Numbered from the stretch's first letter, positions 25,755 to 34,851 are shown. The stretch is 49,192 nucleotides of DNA from Nitrospiria bacterium (GCA_919901335.1 CAKKOZ010000088.1:34291-83482); one strand, 5' to 3'. Program-made: numbers and translations. The notes: generated by a model not told the origin, from the letters alone.

Positions 25755-26732
25755 GTGTTAACGGTGGAGCCATATCTCTCGGTTTCTGTGGTAATTCCCG
25801 CATGGAACTCCAGAGAAACAATTGGGTCCTGTATTAAATCCTTTATTTCACAATTATACCGTCCGTGTGAAATTATCGTAGTAAACGACGGTTCGACGGA
25901 TGATACTGCTAATGTAGCAGCATCATTTTCATCCTGTGATTTGCCAGTCAGGTTAATTTCGCTGAATGTTAACTCCGGGCCTGCCCATGCAAGGAACGTC
26001 GGAATTCGATCCGCCAAGGGAGAGGTGATCTGTTTTGCTGAAGCGGATGGAATCTACGGTATTACGTATCTAAGCAGAACAATAACGGCTCTTAAGCTTA
26101 CCGGTGAAAAGATTTATTCCGGTGGCATCTTGAAGATCTGCTGGAGAAAGGATGAACATTGGGCGGCTTTCTGGAATGCAATTTTTGAAGCTCGTTGGCA
26201 TCTTATTATGACAGGTCAAATACCACCAAGAGGGGGATGGGTGTTTTACAAAAAATCCTTGGAAGATGTCGGTTATTATGACGAATCTTTAAGGCAAGGT
26301 GAAGATACGGAACTGATACTTCGTTTGAATCGTAACGGCTATAAGCCTAGTTTGGCTTTCAGAGTCTTCTTTTATCATATGGAACCACAATCGATTCGAG
26401 ATGTCTGGAAGAGGTTTTTTAAGGCTGGGGCAGGAGGTCTATCTTATAGGATGAGTCGTGGCAGTTTACTGCAAGACAGCTTTTTGTCCTGTGTGATTGT
26501 TGTGTGCTTAATTCTGTTTCCTGTTAATCTGATAATGATACCGGTTGTGGTGATGACTAATCGAGAAAGTCGAGTTGGGTGGATAAGATTGCTTCGAAAG
26601 GTCAGAAGAGGGCAGATTACGATGGGCCAAGCCGTCCTCTTTCCATTTCGCTATTTCTATGTAAAATTGGCCGTTGCTTGCGGCTTGATTTATGGACTGT
26701 TCAAAAGAAGCTATCAAATGGATTGGACATAA
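25755..26732 (+). CDS. GT2 family glycosyltransferase, AT-rich
   Basis: Protein of 325 residues with a GT2 domain: VSVVIPAWNSRETIGSC near residue 10, VVNDGSTDDTA, ARNVGIRSAKGEVICF. The usual DxD position reads FAEADGIYG, so the first metal-binding Asp is replaced by Glu or shifted. A later region has GGWVFYKKSLEDVGYYDESL and GEDTELILRLNRNGY. Two hydrophobic segments near residues 238-265 and 295-312 suggest membrane attachment. The start is GTG at 25755 after 111 bases without a gene, in which I see no clear promoter. Base composition is visibly AT-richer than flanking genes, which suggests a separate origin. Confidence 0.85.
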   Translation: MLTVEPYLSVSVVIPAWNSRETIGSCIKSFISQLYRPCEIIVVNDGSTDDTANVAASFSSCDLPVRLISLNVNSGPAHARNVGIRSAKGEVICFAEADGIYGITYLSRTITALKLTGEKIYSGGILKICWRKDEHWAAFWNAIFEARWHLIMTGQIPPRGGWVFYKKSLEDVGYYDESLRQGEDTELILRLNRNGYKPSLAFRVFFYHMEPQSIRDVWKRFFKAGAGGLSYRMSRGSLLQDSFLSCVIVVCLILFPVNLIMIPVVVMTNRESRVGWIRLLRKVRRGQITMGQAVLFPFRYFYVKLAVACGLIYGLFKRSYQMDWT

Positions 26733-26735
26733 ATC

Positions 26736-28232
26736 ATGCTCAGGCAGGTCATCGAGATATCATCCGGGAGCAGCCTTGGCAAGCTTTTGGGATTATTCCG
26801 TGAGATTTTGTTCGCCTCTTTTTTTGGCACAACGTCTACGGCAGACGCTTACCGCGCTGCCTTTACGACCACTCTTTCGTCAAATCTCCTCATCAGCGAA
26901 ACCCTCGCCTCAGCCTTTGTCCCCCTATTCCGGCAGGACCGGGAAACCAATGCGCGGCGGGCTTGGTCCCTGTTCAACGGACTGGGAGTTTTACTAATCC
27001 TTCTTTCGATCGCGATTGGGGCGGTTCTCTATGTCGGGGCCTGGACTTGGGTTACATGGATTTTCCCGGGTTTTTCCGGTGAACGGCTTGAATTGACGGT
27101 TTATATGCTCCAGGTGATGGCAATAGGGATGCCGTTTTATACTGCGTCGTCCATTCTGATCAATCTGATGATGGCAGCTTCTGATTTCCATCTGACGTCT
27201 ATCCGCGCCTTTGTGCAAAATATTGGGGTGATCATCGCGCTCATCATCGCGTTCCTATGGGGGCGACCGGTCTGGATTGCATGGGGGTTTACGGGCACTT
27301 ATCTTATTTTTTTTGTTTACGGAATTGGTTGGCTTCTAAAAAGTGGAATCTTGGAATCTGGTTGGTATCGGCATTGGGTGGATCTCAGGTCTGTGGCGAA
27401 ACGGTTCTGGACCGCGGTAAGGCCGCTGGCGTTTCTTTCGGTCTTGGTGCAGGGGAACATCCTTCTTGAAAAGGCAATCGCCTCGCTGATCGGCCCCGGA
27501 GCGGTTGCGACGATCGACTACGCACGATTGATTCCGGAAACGATGCAGGTCCTGGTGGTCGTGCCGATCGGCCTGGTCAGCCTGGCCGCCATGGGGAACT
27601 TTAAAGACGAGGAAGTTCGCGAGCGGACGGACCGGATATCCGCCATGATTTTGCTCGTGCTTATCCCTTTAAGCGGTTTTGTGCTGGTGGCGGCGCCGAG
27701 CCTCATCCGGCTGCTTTACGCCAGAGGGGCGTTCGATGAAGCTTCCGTGATTCAGACCTCACAGGCGCTCCGTGGAATGGCGGTCGGGATGTGGGCCTTC
27801 TGTCTCGCATACGTGCTGCAAAAGATCTACAATGCCCGGATGAGGAACCGCGAGGTGCTTCGCATCGCGGGCATCGCCGTTCTGGCCAATGCGATCTTCA
27901 ATCTCGTCTTCTACCGGCATCTCGGCCTCCTGGCGATCGGTCTGGGATTCAGTTTGGGGGGAATCGTGATGACCTGGTTTTATGTGCGGGGAATGGGCGG
28001 ACTTGATCGGACGCGGCAGATCGCCTGGATGACCCTTCTGGCAGCAGCCCCTTATGCCTTGATCGGGTTTCTGCTGAGTCAGTACGGCTCCGTTCCTCTT
28101 TTGGATCTGTCCGTACAGATCGTGTGGGCCGTTATCTTTTGGTTCACCGTGCTCGGGTCGTTTCCCTTATCCCGCCAACTGCTGCGGCAGTTCTCAAAAC
28201 GGCTGATCTCGGTAAGGACGCCGGACCCATGA
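26736..28232 (+). CDS. MurJ/MviN-family lipid-linked sugar flippase
   Basis: Polytopic protein of 498 residues with about 12-14 membrane segments. The start SSLGKLLGLFREILFASFFG followed by TSTADAYRAAF and ETLASAFVPLF is the MurJ/MviN signature region. Later MQVLVVVPIGLVSLAAMG and LLYARGAFD are also family-typical. MurJ flips lipid II; paralogues in glycan clusters may flip other undecaprenyl-linked sugars, and its position among glycosyltransferases suggests that role. It could instead be the housekeeping MurJ; a genome-wide copy count would decide. Its stop overlaps the start of the next gene (ATGA). Confidence 0.87.
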   Translation: MLRQVIEISSGSSLGKLLGLFREILFASFFGTTSTADAYRAAFTTTLSSNLLISETLASAFVPLFRQDRETNARRAWSLFNGLGVLLILLSIAIGAVLYVGAWTWVTWIFPGFSGERLELTVYMLQVMAIGMPFYTASSILINLMMAASDFHLTSIRAFVQNIGVIIALIIAFLWGRPVWIAWGFTGTYLIFFVYGIGWLLKSGILESGWYRHWVDLRSVAKRFWTAVRPLAFLSVLVQGNILLEKAIASLIGPGAVATIDYARLIPETMQVLVVVPIGLVSLAAMGNFKDEEVRERTDRISAMILLVLIPLSGFVLVAAPSLIRLLYARGAFDEASVIQTSQALRGMAVGMWAFCLAYVLQKIYNARMRNREVLRIAGIAVLANAIFNLVFYRHLGLLAIGLGFSLGGIVMTWFYVRGMGGLDRTRQIAWMTLLAAAPYALIGFLLSQYGSVPLLDLSVQIVWAVIFWFTVLGSFPLSRQLLRQFSKRLISVRTPDP

Positions 28233-29416
28233 AGGATATGTCGAAAGACGTTATTCTTTTCTCCACGGCGGATTGGGACAATCCGTTCTGGACCAACAAG
28301 CAGCACATGGCGGTCGGGTTGGCCGGGCATGGGTTCCGGATCTTCTATGTGGAATCCCTTGGGCTCCGAAAACTTACCATGACCTGGAGGGATATCTTCC
28401 GGATCATGAAACGGCTCAAGAAGGGGATGGGCGGTTTCCGAGAGGTTCAAAAAAATATCTACGTGTATTCTCCCCTGGTTTTGCCGATCCATGGAATCTC
28501 TTCGATCCGGCGGATGAATGCCGGAATCCTGCGGGCCCAGATCCGGCGGCATCTGACCCGGCTTCATTTTCGTGAACCCATCTTCTGGACCTACAATCCA
28601 CTTACGGCGACTTTCGCCGGCGAATTTAACGAAGCCCTTCTTGTTTACCACTGCGTGGATGACCTGTCCGCCTCTCCAGGAATGCCGGTGGGGGTGATCA
28701 CGGCGGCAGAGGAACAGCTGGTCCGAAAAGCAGACCTGGTATTCACAACAAATCCAAACCTGCAGGAGACGCGCTCACGTTGGAATCCGGCGAACACACA
28801 CTACTTTCCGAATGTGGCGGACTTTGACCACTTCTCCAAAGCCCGGAGACCCTGGCCCATTCCCCATGACATCGAGAATATCCCGAAGCCCCGGATTGGG
28901 TTTGTGGGGGCGATCAGCGACTATAAAGTGGATTTTGAGTTGATTTCTCACATCGCAGAGGTCCGACCCGACTGGCACTGGGTTCTCATCGGACAGGTTG
29001 GGGAAGGGCAGATCGGAACCTCGATCGACTCATTGCTCCGACCCAATATCCATCTGCTGGGGCCGAAGTCTTATCAGATCTTGCCGGATTACCTTAGAGG
29101 GTTTGATGTGGCTGTTCTGCCTATACAGAAAAACAATTATACTGCCTCCATGTTTCCAATGAAATTTTTCGAGTACTTGGCATCGGGAAGAACGGTGGTG
29201 GCCACGGATCTGCCTGCGCTGCGGGAGTACGCAGATGCTTGTATCATCACCCATACCCCGGAAGGGTTCATCCAAGGAATTGAGGATGTCCTCCATGGAA
29301 AGGTCCCGGACCCGAAACGGTGTCTGGAGCTGGCCCAACAACATACCTGGGAAAAGCGTCTCGACTGGATGATGGAGTTGCTGGTCAAGACATGGGAACA
29401 AAAGCATGGATCTTAA
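28229..29416 (+). CDS. Glycosyltransferase, GT4/GT1-like (TuaH type)
   Basis: Protein of 395 residues. The ATG at 28229 overlaps the MurJ stop by four bases; earlier in-frame starts would lie deep in the upstream gene. The N-terminal half has DVILFSTADWDNPFWTNKQH and YVESLGLR. The middle reads LLVYHCVDDLSASPGM, and the C-terminal half has PRIGFVGAISDYKVDFELI, FDVAVLPIQKNNYTASMFPM, KFFEYLASGRTVVATDLPAL, which is the donor-binding Glu region of GT-B enzymes. Proteins of this look make teichuronic or exopolysaccharide chains. Substrate unknown. It overlaps the next gene by 11 bases. Confidence 0.86.
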   Translation: MKDMSKDVILFSTADWDNPFWTNKQHMAVGLAGHGFRIFYVESLGLRKLTMTWRDIFRIMKRLKKGMGGFREVQKNIYVYSPLVLPIHGISSIRRMNAGILRAQIRRHLTRLHFREPIFWTYNPLTATFAGEFNEALLVYHCVDDLSASPGMPVGVITAAEEQLVRKADLVFTTNPNLQETRSRWNPANTHYFPNVADFDHFSKARRPWPIPHDIENIPKPRIGFVGAISDYKVDFELISHIAEVRPDWHWVLIGQVGEGQIGTSIDSLLRPNIHLLGPKSYQILPDYLRGFDVAVLPIQKNNYTASMFPMKFFEYLASGRTVVATDLPALREYADACIITHTPEGFIQGIEDVLHGKVPDPKRCLELAQQHTWEKRLDWMMELLVKTWEQKHGS

Positions 29417-30569
29417 GGTCGCTTTGATCCATGACTGGCTGACCGGGATGCGGGGCGGGGAGCGATGCCTGGAGGTCTTTTGCGAATTATTTCCCGATGC
29501 CGATCTCTTTACCCTGCTTCATCATCCAGGGACGGTTTCACCCATGATCGAAAAGCATTTGATCCGCACGAGCCTCATCCAGCGCCTGCCGTTCTCCCGG
29601 CGGGCCTATCGTTACTACCTTCCGATTTTTCCGCGGGCCATTGAATCATTCGATCTTTCCGGGTATGATTTGGTTCTCAGCTCAAGCCACTGTGTGGCCA
29701 AGGGGGTTCGTGTTCCATCCAACGCGTGTCATATTAGTTACCTCCATACGCCGATGCGTTATATCTGGGACCAGTACGAGCATTACTTTGGAAAAGGACG
29801 TGCCGGTCGGCCGGTTCAAAGCATGATGCGCTTTCTCCGCCCTCGGTTACAACGTTGGGATGTTAGATCAAACGGCAGTGTCTACGCCTTCATTGCCAAC
29901 TCTCGTCACGTGGCGGAGCGGATTAAAAAATACTACGGGAGGACGGCCGAGGTGATCTACCCTCCGGTGGATTTTCAGGCCTTTTCTTCATCGAACCGGG
30001 ACGATGGATTCTATCTCATGGTGACTGCCTTCGCCCCTTACAAGCGGGTGGATCTGGCGGTTGAGGCCTTCAACCGGTTAAAGCGCCCTCTCAAGATCGT
30101 CGGCGCGGGCCAGGATGAAAAGCGCCTTCGAGCGATCGCCGGCCCCACCGTTGAATTCTTAGGATGGCGACCCGATTTCGAAATTCGGGAACTGTATGCC
30201 TCCTGCCGCGCCCTGATCTTTCCGGGCGAGGAAGATTTCGGGATCGTTCCATTGGAGGCGATGGCGTGTGGAAAACCGGTGATCGCCTACGGGAAGGGCG
30301 GGGCCCTGGAAACCGTGGTTCCATTACGGACGTCACGACCCGGCGGTCCAAAGCCGGAGGAGGCGGACCCTACCGGCCTGTTTTTTTATGAACAGACTCC
30401 GGAGGCATTGATCGAGGCGGTCCGTCTTTTTGAGGCCCATCGTGACCGGTTTGACCCGGTTCGGATCCGGGAGCATGTGAAGCCGTTCGACCGCACGAAT
30501 TTCAGAGAGAAGATCTTTCGTTACGTCCGGATGAAGCATCAGGAGTTCAGCGAGAGCCGTCATGCTTAA
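29406..30569 (+). CDS. GT4 family glycosyltransferase (mannosyltransferase-like)
   Basis: Protein of 387 residues with a GT-B fold. VALIHDWLTGMRGGERCLEV at the start is typical of WbaZ-like GT4 enzymes. YLHTPMRYIWDQYEHY, FIANSRHVAERIKKYYGR and VIYPPVDF follow. The donor site is EEDFGIVPLEAMACGKPVIA, with the E-x7-E arrangement, then GGALETV. It uses a nucleotide sugar, often GDP-mannose in this group, but the sugar is not certain. No membrane segment is evident, so it acts at the inner face. Overlaps both neighbours by 8-11 bases. Confidence 0.88.
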   Translation: MDLKVALIHDWLTGMRGGERCLEVFCELFPDADLFTLLHHPGTVSPMIEKHLIRTSLIQRLPFSRRAYRYYLPIFPRAIESFDLSGYDLVLSSSHCVAKGVRVPSNACHISYLHTPMRYIWDQYEHYFGKGRAGRPVQSMMRFLRPRLQRWDVRSNGSVYAFIANSRHVAERIKKYYGRTAEVIYPPVDFQAFSSSNRDDGFYLMVTAFAPYKRVDLAVEAFNRLKRPLKIVGAGQDEKRLRAIAGPTVEFLGWRPDFEIRELYASCRALIFPGEEDFGIVPLEAMACGKPVIAYGKGGALETVVPLRTSRPGGPKPEEADPTGLFFYEQTPEALIEAVRLFEAHRDRFDPVRIREHVKPFDRTNFREKIFRYVRMKHQEFSESRHA

Positions 30570-31965
30570 AAAACACGGCGATTTTTTTAAATCCCTCTTT
30601 TTCATCATGGATCTGCTCCTGATTTCCGCGGCCTGGTTGTCGGCTTATGCGCTGCGTTTTTATACGGATCTGATCCCCGTGACGAAGGGGGTTCCTTTTT
30701 TTTGGTCCTACCTTACTCTGCTGCCCGGGGTCCTGATCATCTGGGGAATCGTCTTTAAAGCTTTCGATCTCTATCGTCCCCGTCGCATCTCCACCCATCT
30801 CTCGGAAGTCTGGGACATGACGAAGGCCTGCAGCCTGGCGACGCTCATGGTCGTCGCTTTGAGTTTCTTTTTAAGGCAGTTTGAATATTCACGGTTGGTT
30901 TTGATTCTCTTCTGGGGTTTGAGCATCGTGTTCATGACCCTCAGTCGCTGGACGTCCCGCGAGATCCTCCGGTTTCTTCGTAAAAAGGGATACAACCAAC
31001 GGTATGCGCTGATCGTCGGCGCCGGAACGTTGGGTCAGGAGTTGGCGGCCAAGCTCCATCGCCACCGCGAGTTAGGCGTGCGAGTGATCGGCTACCTGAC
31101 CCGCAAGCGGGAAAAGGTCGGGCAGGAGCTCCGAGAGATCAAGGTGCTGGGCAGCTATGATGAACTTCCGGAGATCCTTGCAAGCCATCCGGTGGACCAG
31201 ATCTTTCTGGCGCTTCCGCATGAGGCATACACCCATGCTGAAAAGATCATCCGGTACCTTCAAGATCAGACGGTGGACGTCCGGATCGTTCCGGACCTGC
31301 TCCAGTTCATGACGATCGGAGGACAGGCTGAGCTGTTCGAAGGGCTGCCGATCGTTACGCTGCAGGCCACGCCGTTGTACGGCTGGAACCGGATCATCAA
31401 ACGCGCCGCCGATACATTCCTGTCGGTCTTTATGCTACTGCTGATCTCTCCGTTGATGCTGCTGATCGCGATCCTGATCAAATGGGTATCACCCGGGCCG
31501 GTCCTGTACCGTCAGAAGCGGATGGGTTACGACGGCTGCGTCTTCGAGATGCTGAAATTTCGCACCATGCGGGTGAACGCGGAGGAGGAGACGGGCGCCG
31601 TCTGGGCCCGGCCCGACGATCCGCGGCGCACCCTGTTGGGGAGTTTTCTACGCCGGACCAGCCTGGACGAGCTGCCGCAGTTCTGGAACGTGCTCAAAGG
31701 GGAGATGAGCATTGTGGGCCCGAGGCCGGAGCGCCCGGAGTTCGTCGCAAAATTCCGTGAGACGATCCCGAAATACATGCTTCGGCACAAGATCAAGGCC
31801 GGTATAACGGGCTGGGCTCAGGTCAAGGGGCTGCGTGGGAACACCTCACTGGAGGAACGGATCAAATACGATCTTGAGTATATCGAGAGATGGTCGCTCG
31901 GATTGGACATCAAGATCATGTGGCTGACGCTTTGGAAGGGGCTCATTAATAAAAATGCCTACTAA
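30562..31965 (+). CDS. Undecaprenyl-phosphate sugar-1-phosphate transferase (initiating enzyme, WcaJ/WbaP family)
   Basis: Starts glycan assembly by moving a hexose-1-phosphate from a nucleotide sugar to undecaprenyl phosphate. The 467 residues have four N-terminal membrane helices, a CoA-binding-like Rossmann domain (ALIVGAGTLGQELAAKL near residue 148), a further helix near 280, and the catalytic C-terminal domain: GPVLYRQKRMGYDGCVFEML, KFRTMRVNAEEETG, RRTSLDELPQFWNVLKGEMS and VGPRPERPEFV. The Asp-Glu pair in LDELPQ and KFRTM are family hallmarks. Placed near the end of the glycan cluster, it probably initiates the lipid-linked glycan built by the enzymes above. Sugar (glucose or galactose) not determinable. 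Confidence 0.93.
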   Translation: MLKKHGDFFKSLFFIMDLLLISAAWLSAYALRFYTDLIPVTKGVPFFWSYLTLLPGVLIIWGIVFKAFDLYRPRRISTHLSEVWDMTKACSLATLMVVALSFFLRQFEYSRLVLILFWGLSIVFMTLSRWTSREILRFLRKKGYNQRYALIVGAGTLGQELAAKLHRHRELGVRVIGYLTRKREKVGQELREIKVLGSYDELPEILASHPVDQIFLALPHEAYTHAEKIIRYLQDQTVDVRIVPDLLQFMTIGGQAELFEGLPIVTLQATPLYGWNRIIKRAADTFLSVFMLLLISPLMLLIAILIKWVSPGPVLYRQKRMGYDGCVFEMLKFRTMRVNAEEETGAVWARPDDPRRTLLGSFLRRTSLDELPQFWNVLKGEMSIVGPRPERPEFVAKFRETIPKYMLRHKIKAGITGWAQVKGLRGNTSLEERIKYDLEYIERWSLGLDIKIMWLTLWKGLINKNAY

Positions 31966-32728
31966 AACACTGTGGGTCCTTGGGGCCGTCCTTCTCGGCT
32001 CCCCGCTGGTCGCGGCCTCCTCATCCACGTTGCCGCCGTCTTTTTTATCCGGCGAGCGCCTGGTTTATGATATCAGCTGGGCCGGCTTTAATGTCGGACG
32101 GGGCATTCTTGAATCCGAAGCCGGCGAACCATGGAACGGCCGCGACGTTATCCGCGTCAGCTCCACCGCCATGTCCAACAAGTTGCTCTCGTATATCTTT
32201 CCCGTCAAGGACCGGATCGAATCCATCATCGACGCGAACGGGCTGTATCCGTATAAGATCATCGTGGACCAAAAACACGGCCTTCGCAAACGATACAAAG
32301 AAATCCAGTTCGACCAGGACGGGCACACGGCCTTGATGCTCGTCAAAGGCAAGGAGTCCAGGTTCGACGTCCCGCCGCAGGTTCAGGACATCCTATCCAG
32401 CCTGTATTATTTCCGGACCCTCCCTGTATTGGAGAGCGGAACCTCGGTCTTCATCGATGTCCACGAGAGTAAAAAGAACTGGAAATTGGAGATCAAAATC
32501 CTCGGCCGGGAGACGCTCAAGACCGTGCTCGGGAAGATTCCGACGGTCAAGGTCAAGGCGATCGTGCTGTTTGAGGGAATCCTGTGGGATAAAGGCGATC
32601 TCACCCTGTGGCTGACGGATGACGCCCGCCGCATTCCCATCATGATGAGCGGCAAGATCATGATCGGCTCCATCACCGCAACGCTGACCCAGGTCGAGCG
32701 GCAACCGCTTATCCCGGCTCCCTCATGA
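31955..32728 (+). CDS. DUF3108 domain protein, predicted exported
   Basis: Protein of 257 residues with a signal peptide (MPTKTLWVLGAVLLGSPLVAASS) followed by a DUF3108-type beta-rich domain: LSGERLVYDISWAGFNVGRG, VKDRIESIIDANGLYPYKI and LTLWLTDDARRIPIMMSGKI. The family is periplasmic and of unknown function, often beside envelope genes. It overlaps the initiating transferase by 11 bases, so it likely belongs to the glycan operon. Its 3' end overlaps a minus-strand gene by six bases, ending the same-strand run. Confidence 0.85.
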   Translation: MPTKTLWVLGAVLLGSPLVAASSSTLPPSFLSGERLVYDISWAGFNVGRGILESEAGEPWNGRDVIRVSSTAMSNKLLSYIFPVKDRIESIIDANGLYPYKIIVDQKHGLRKRYKEIQFDQDGHTALMLVKGKESRFDVPPQVQDILSSLYYFRTLPVLESGTSVFIDVHESKKNWKLEIKILGRETLKTVLGKIPTVKVKAIVLFEGILWDKGDLTLWLTDDARRIPIMMSGKIMIGSITATLTQVERQPLIPAPS

Positions 32729-33157
32729 ACAGGCCCGGTCCTGATAAATATCGGCCGCTCGTTTTGAGGTCTGGGCCTGGCGGGAGAATGCCGGTATCGG
32801 GATCTGGACCAGCTCGGGCGCAGGGGCCTTCGGGTCCGTAAAAAAATAGCCGCACTGGAAATTCACATCGGCCAGATCGCGCTCATCAATCGGAAAAGCC
32901 ACGCAGGGTTTGGGCCGTCCTTCGTAGACCATGCATCGTGGATTCTCATCCGTGCCGCCAAGGAACGGGCATTTGAAGACCAGCTTACAGCATTTGCCGC
33001 ACTGGACGCATTCCCCTCCCCGGTGCTGCCGGATCATCTGTTCGACGTATTGGGGCCGGACGGCGCAGAGAAAAAAACGGCGGATCTTATTGCCCAGCCG
33101 TGTCAGGTGGGTGGCGGAGGCGCTGCGCATCAATTTTCTCAGTTGCCGGTTCGTCAT
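32723..33157 (-). CDS. YkgJ-family cysteine-cluster protein
   Basis: Protein of 144 residues with the YkgJ/UPF0153 signature CVQCGKCCKLVFKCPFLG and further cysteines in NPRCMVYEGRPKPCVAFP. The pattern suggests a zinc or iron-sulfur site. The biochemical role of this family is unsettled. An N-terminal basic helix precedes the cluster. It runs opposite to its neighbours, with a tail-to-tail overlap of six bases with the DUF3108 gene. I see no convincing promoter upstream. Confidence 0.85.
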   Translation of the reverse strand: MTNRQLRKLMRSASATHLTRLGNKIRRFFLCAVRPQYVEQMIRQHRGGECVQCGKCCKLVFKCPFLGGTDENPRCMVYEGRPKPCVAFPIDERDLADVNFQCGYFFTDPKAPAPELVQIPIPAFSRQAQTSKRAADIYQDRACS

Positions 33158-33240
33158 TAGGTCCTAAAGGAATCAGCCAAGTTGTCCTCTTTCTTAGCAT
33201 AGATAACGGTCCCAGTGCAATAATTTTTTTAATAAAACAC

Positions 33241-33269
33241 TTGAACAATTACGCGAATTCATGTAAAAG
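33241..33269 (+). promoter_or_regulatory. Possible weak promoter of the MinD-like operon
   Basis: TTGAAC (33241-33246), a 17-base spacer and TAAAAG (33264-33269) lie in an AT-rich gap of about 140 bases between divergent genes. The -35 matches five of six consensus positions; the -10 matches only four. The gap contains nothing else that I can support. Confidence 0.25.
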
Positions 33270-33298
33270 AAGTGCTATTACAAACATTTCGGGAATAA

Positions 33299-34246
33299 AT
33301 GGGAATGGATCAAGGCGAGATCTGGGCCGTGGGCGGCGGCAAGGGCGGCACGGGGAAAAGCTTCCTGGCCGCCAATCTCGGAATTACCCTTGCCAATCAG
33401 GGAAAACGCGTCCTTCTGATTGATGCCGACCTCGGCTGCGCCAATCTCCACACCTGCCTCGGCATTGACTATCCGGAAGCAACGCTGTCGGATCTCCTCA
33501 CCGGCCGGATCAAGCGGATCGAACAGGCCATTGTCCCGACCGGAATCACCCGTCTCGGCCTTATCAGCGGCGCGCAGGACATCCTGGCAATGGCCAATCC
33601 GAAACACGCGCAGAAGACGCGCCTCCTCAAGCAGATACAGGAACTGGACATGGAGTACATCATCCTGGACCTGGGCGCCGGCACGTCGTTTAACGTCCTG
33701 GACTTTTTCCTGATCGCCGATCAAGGCATCCTCGCGGTTTTGCCCGAGCCGACCTCGATCGAAAACGTCTATCGCTTTATTAAAAGCGTTTTCTACCGTC
33801 GGTTTCGGAAGATCGCACGGGAGGAGGCGGTGCGGGAGATCATCGCCCAGGCGATGGATCAGAAAAACGAGAATGGAATCAAGACGCCGTACGATCTGAT
33901 CAAACAGGTGGCCCGGATGGACGGCGCGGTCGGCGAGCTTCTGAAAAACGAGATGTACAGTTTCCGTCCGAAGCTGGTGGTGAACCAGGTCCGGTCGAAG
34001 GACGACATCACGCTCGGTTTCTCGATGCGAAGCTCCTGCACCCAATATTTCGGAATTACCGTGGAGTATATCGGATATGTGGAGTACGACGACCACGTTT
34101 GGCAGGCGACGAAGCGCCGCCGCCCGCTGGTGACCGAATATCCGATGTCCAGTTCGGCCCGCGGAATCAAGAGTGTGGCCGCCCGCCTTGTGACGCATGA
34201 ACAATTGACGATTGACTACCTGGTCGACACCGCGCCCCGGCGATGA
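33299..34246 (+). CDS. MinD/ParA-family ATPase (FlhG-like)
   Basis: P-loop ATPase of 315 residues with the deviant Walker A GGKGGTGKSFLAANLG near residue 13, VLLIDADLGCANLHTCLGI (Walker A' region) and YIILDLGAGTSFNVLDFF (Walker B). PEPTSIENVYRFIKS is typical of the FlhG/MinD group that marks a site at the pole or membrane. The C-terminus carries no evident MinD-type amphipathic helix. The next gene, a degenerate J-domain/HTH protein, overlaps its stop. No flagellar or chromosome-partition genes are in the window, so its cargo is unknown. A start at the ATG 33305 is equally possible. Confidence 0.88.
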   Translation: MGMDQGEIWAVGGGKGGTGKSFLAANLGITLANQGKRVLLIDADLGCANLHTCLGIDYPEATLSDLLTGRIKRIEQAIVPTGITRLGLISGAQDILAMANPKHAQKTRLLKQIQELDMEYIILDLGAGTSFNVLDFFLIADQGILAVLPEPTSIENVYRFIKSVFYRRFRKIAREEAVREIIAQAMDQKNENGIKTPYDLIKQVARMDGAVGELLKNEMYSFRPKLVVNQVRSKDDITLGFSMRSSCTQYFGITVEYIGYVEYDDHVWQATKRRRPLVTEYPMSSSARGIKSVAARLVTHEQLTIDYLVDTAPRR

Positions 34247-34851
34247 AGCCCCTTCGGGAACAAAACTTCTACGAACTCTTCGAGATCCCTGTGAGCGCGA
34301 CACGAGAGCAGATCGAGCAGGCCTATGCGCTGGCGAAGAAGACGTACGGGGAACAGTCGTTGGCGGCCTATTCGCTGTTTGATTCCGAGGAGCGGAAAGA
34401 GATCATCCGGAAAACTCATCTGGCGTATGAGACGCTTTCGGATGAGAACCGGAAAAAACAGTACGATCGGGACGTGCTGGGATTGGCGGTTCCGGAAAAG
34501 CCGCCGCAACCCGCCGGGCCCGTCAAGACGACACCGGCGGCCGCCGCATCCGAACCGCCCAAAGACATTGCCGCGCCGGTCGAGATCGAGTCGCTCACCG
34601 GCACCCTGCTCCGGCAGGTCCGTGAGCGGCGGGGCATTCCGCTGCAGGAGATCGCCGATAAGACTCGAATCAATATCACCTACTTTGAGTTTTTGGAGCG
34701 GAATCAGTATCGTTCCCTTCCGCCCTCCGTCTACCTTCGAAGCTATGTTCTCCAGTACGCCCGGATTTTGGGTCTCGATCCCGTCCGGGTCGCCGATCGG
34801 GTCTTGTTCCTTGTCGAACAATCCAAGGGTTCTGGGAAAAGATCCGTTTAA
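34243..34851 (+). CDS. Degenerate J-domain plus RodZ-type helix-turn-helix protein
   Basis: Protein of 202 residues. Residues ~8-80 follow the J-domain pattern (NFYELFEIPVSATREQIEQA, then HLAYETLSDENRKKQYDRDV). The HPD tripeptide needed to stimulate DnaK is absent (KKTYGEQSL stands there), so it should not be a DnaK co-chaperone. A Pro/Ala-rich linker (residues ~85-112) leads to a helix-turn-helix of the RodZ type (TLLRQVRERRGIPLQEIADK, YFEFLERNQYRSLPPSVYLR, SYVLQYARILGLDP). No membrane helix follows, unlike RodZ. The ATG overlaps the stop of the MinD-like gene, so the two are coupled and probably work together. Confidence 0.8.
   Translation: MKPLREQNFYELFEIPVSATREQIEQAYALAKKTYGEQSLAAYSLFDSEERKEIIRKTHLAYETLSDENRKKQYDRDVLGLAVPEKPPQPAGPVKTTPAAAASEPPKDIAAPVEIESLTGTLLRQVRERRGIPLQEIADKTRINITYFEFLERNQYRSLPPSVYLRSYVLQYARILGLDPVRVADRVLFLVEQSKGSGKRSV

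Noticed and set aside
33278..34303. Minus-strand open frame of 341 codons
   Set aside because: Antisense to the MinD-like ATPase gene, whose motifs are clear; no domain is visible in the antisense product.
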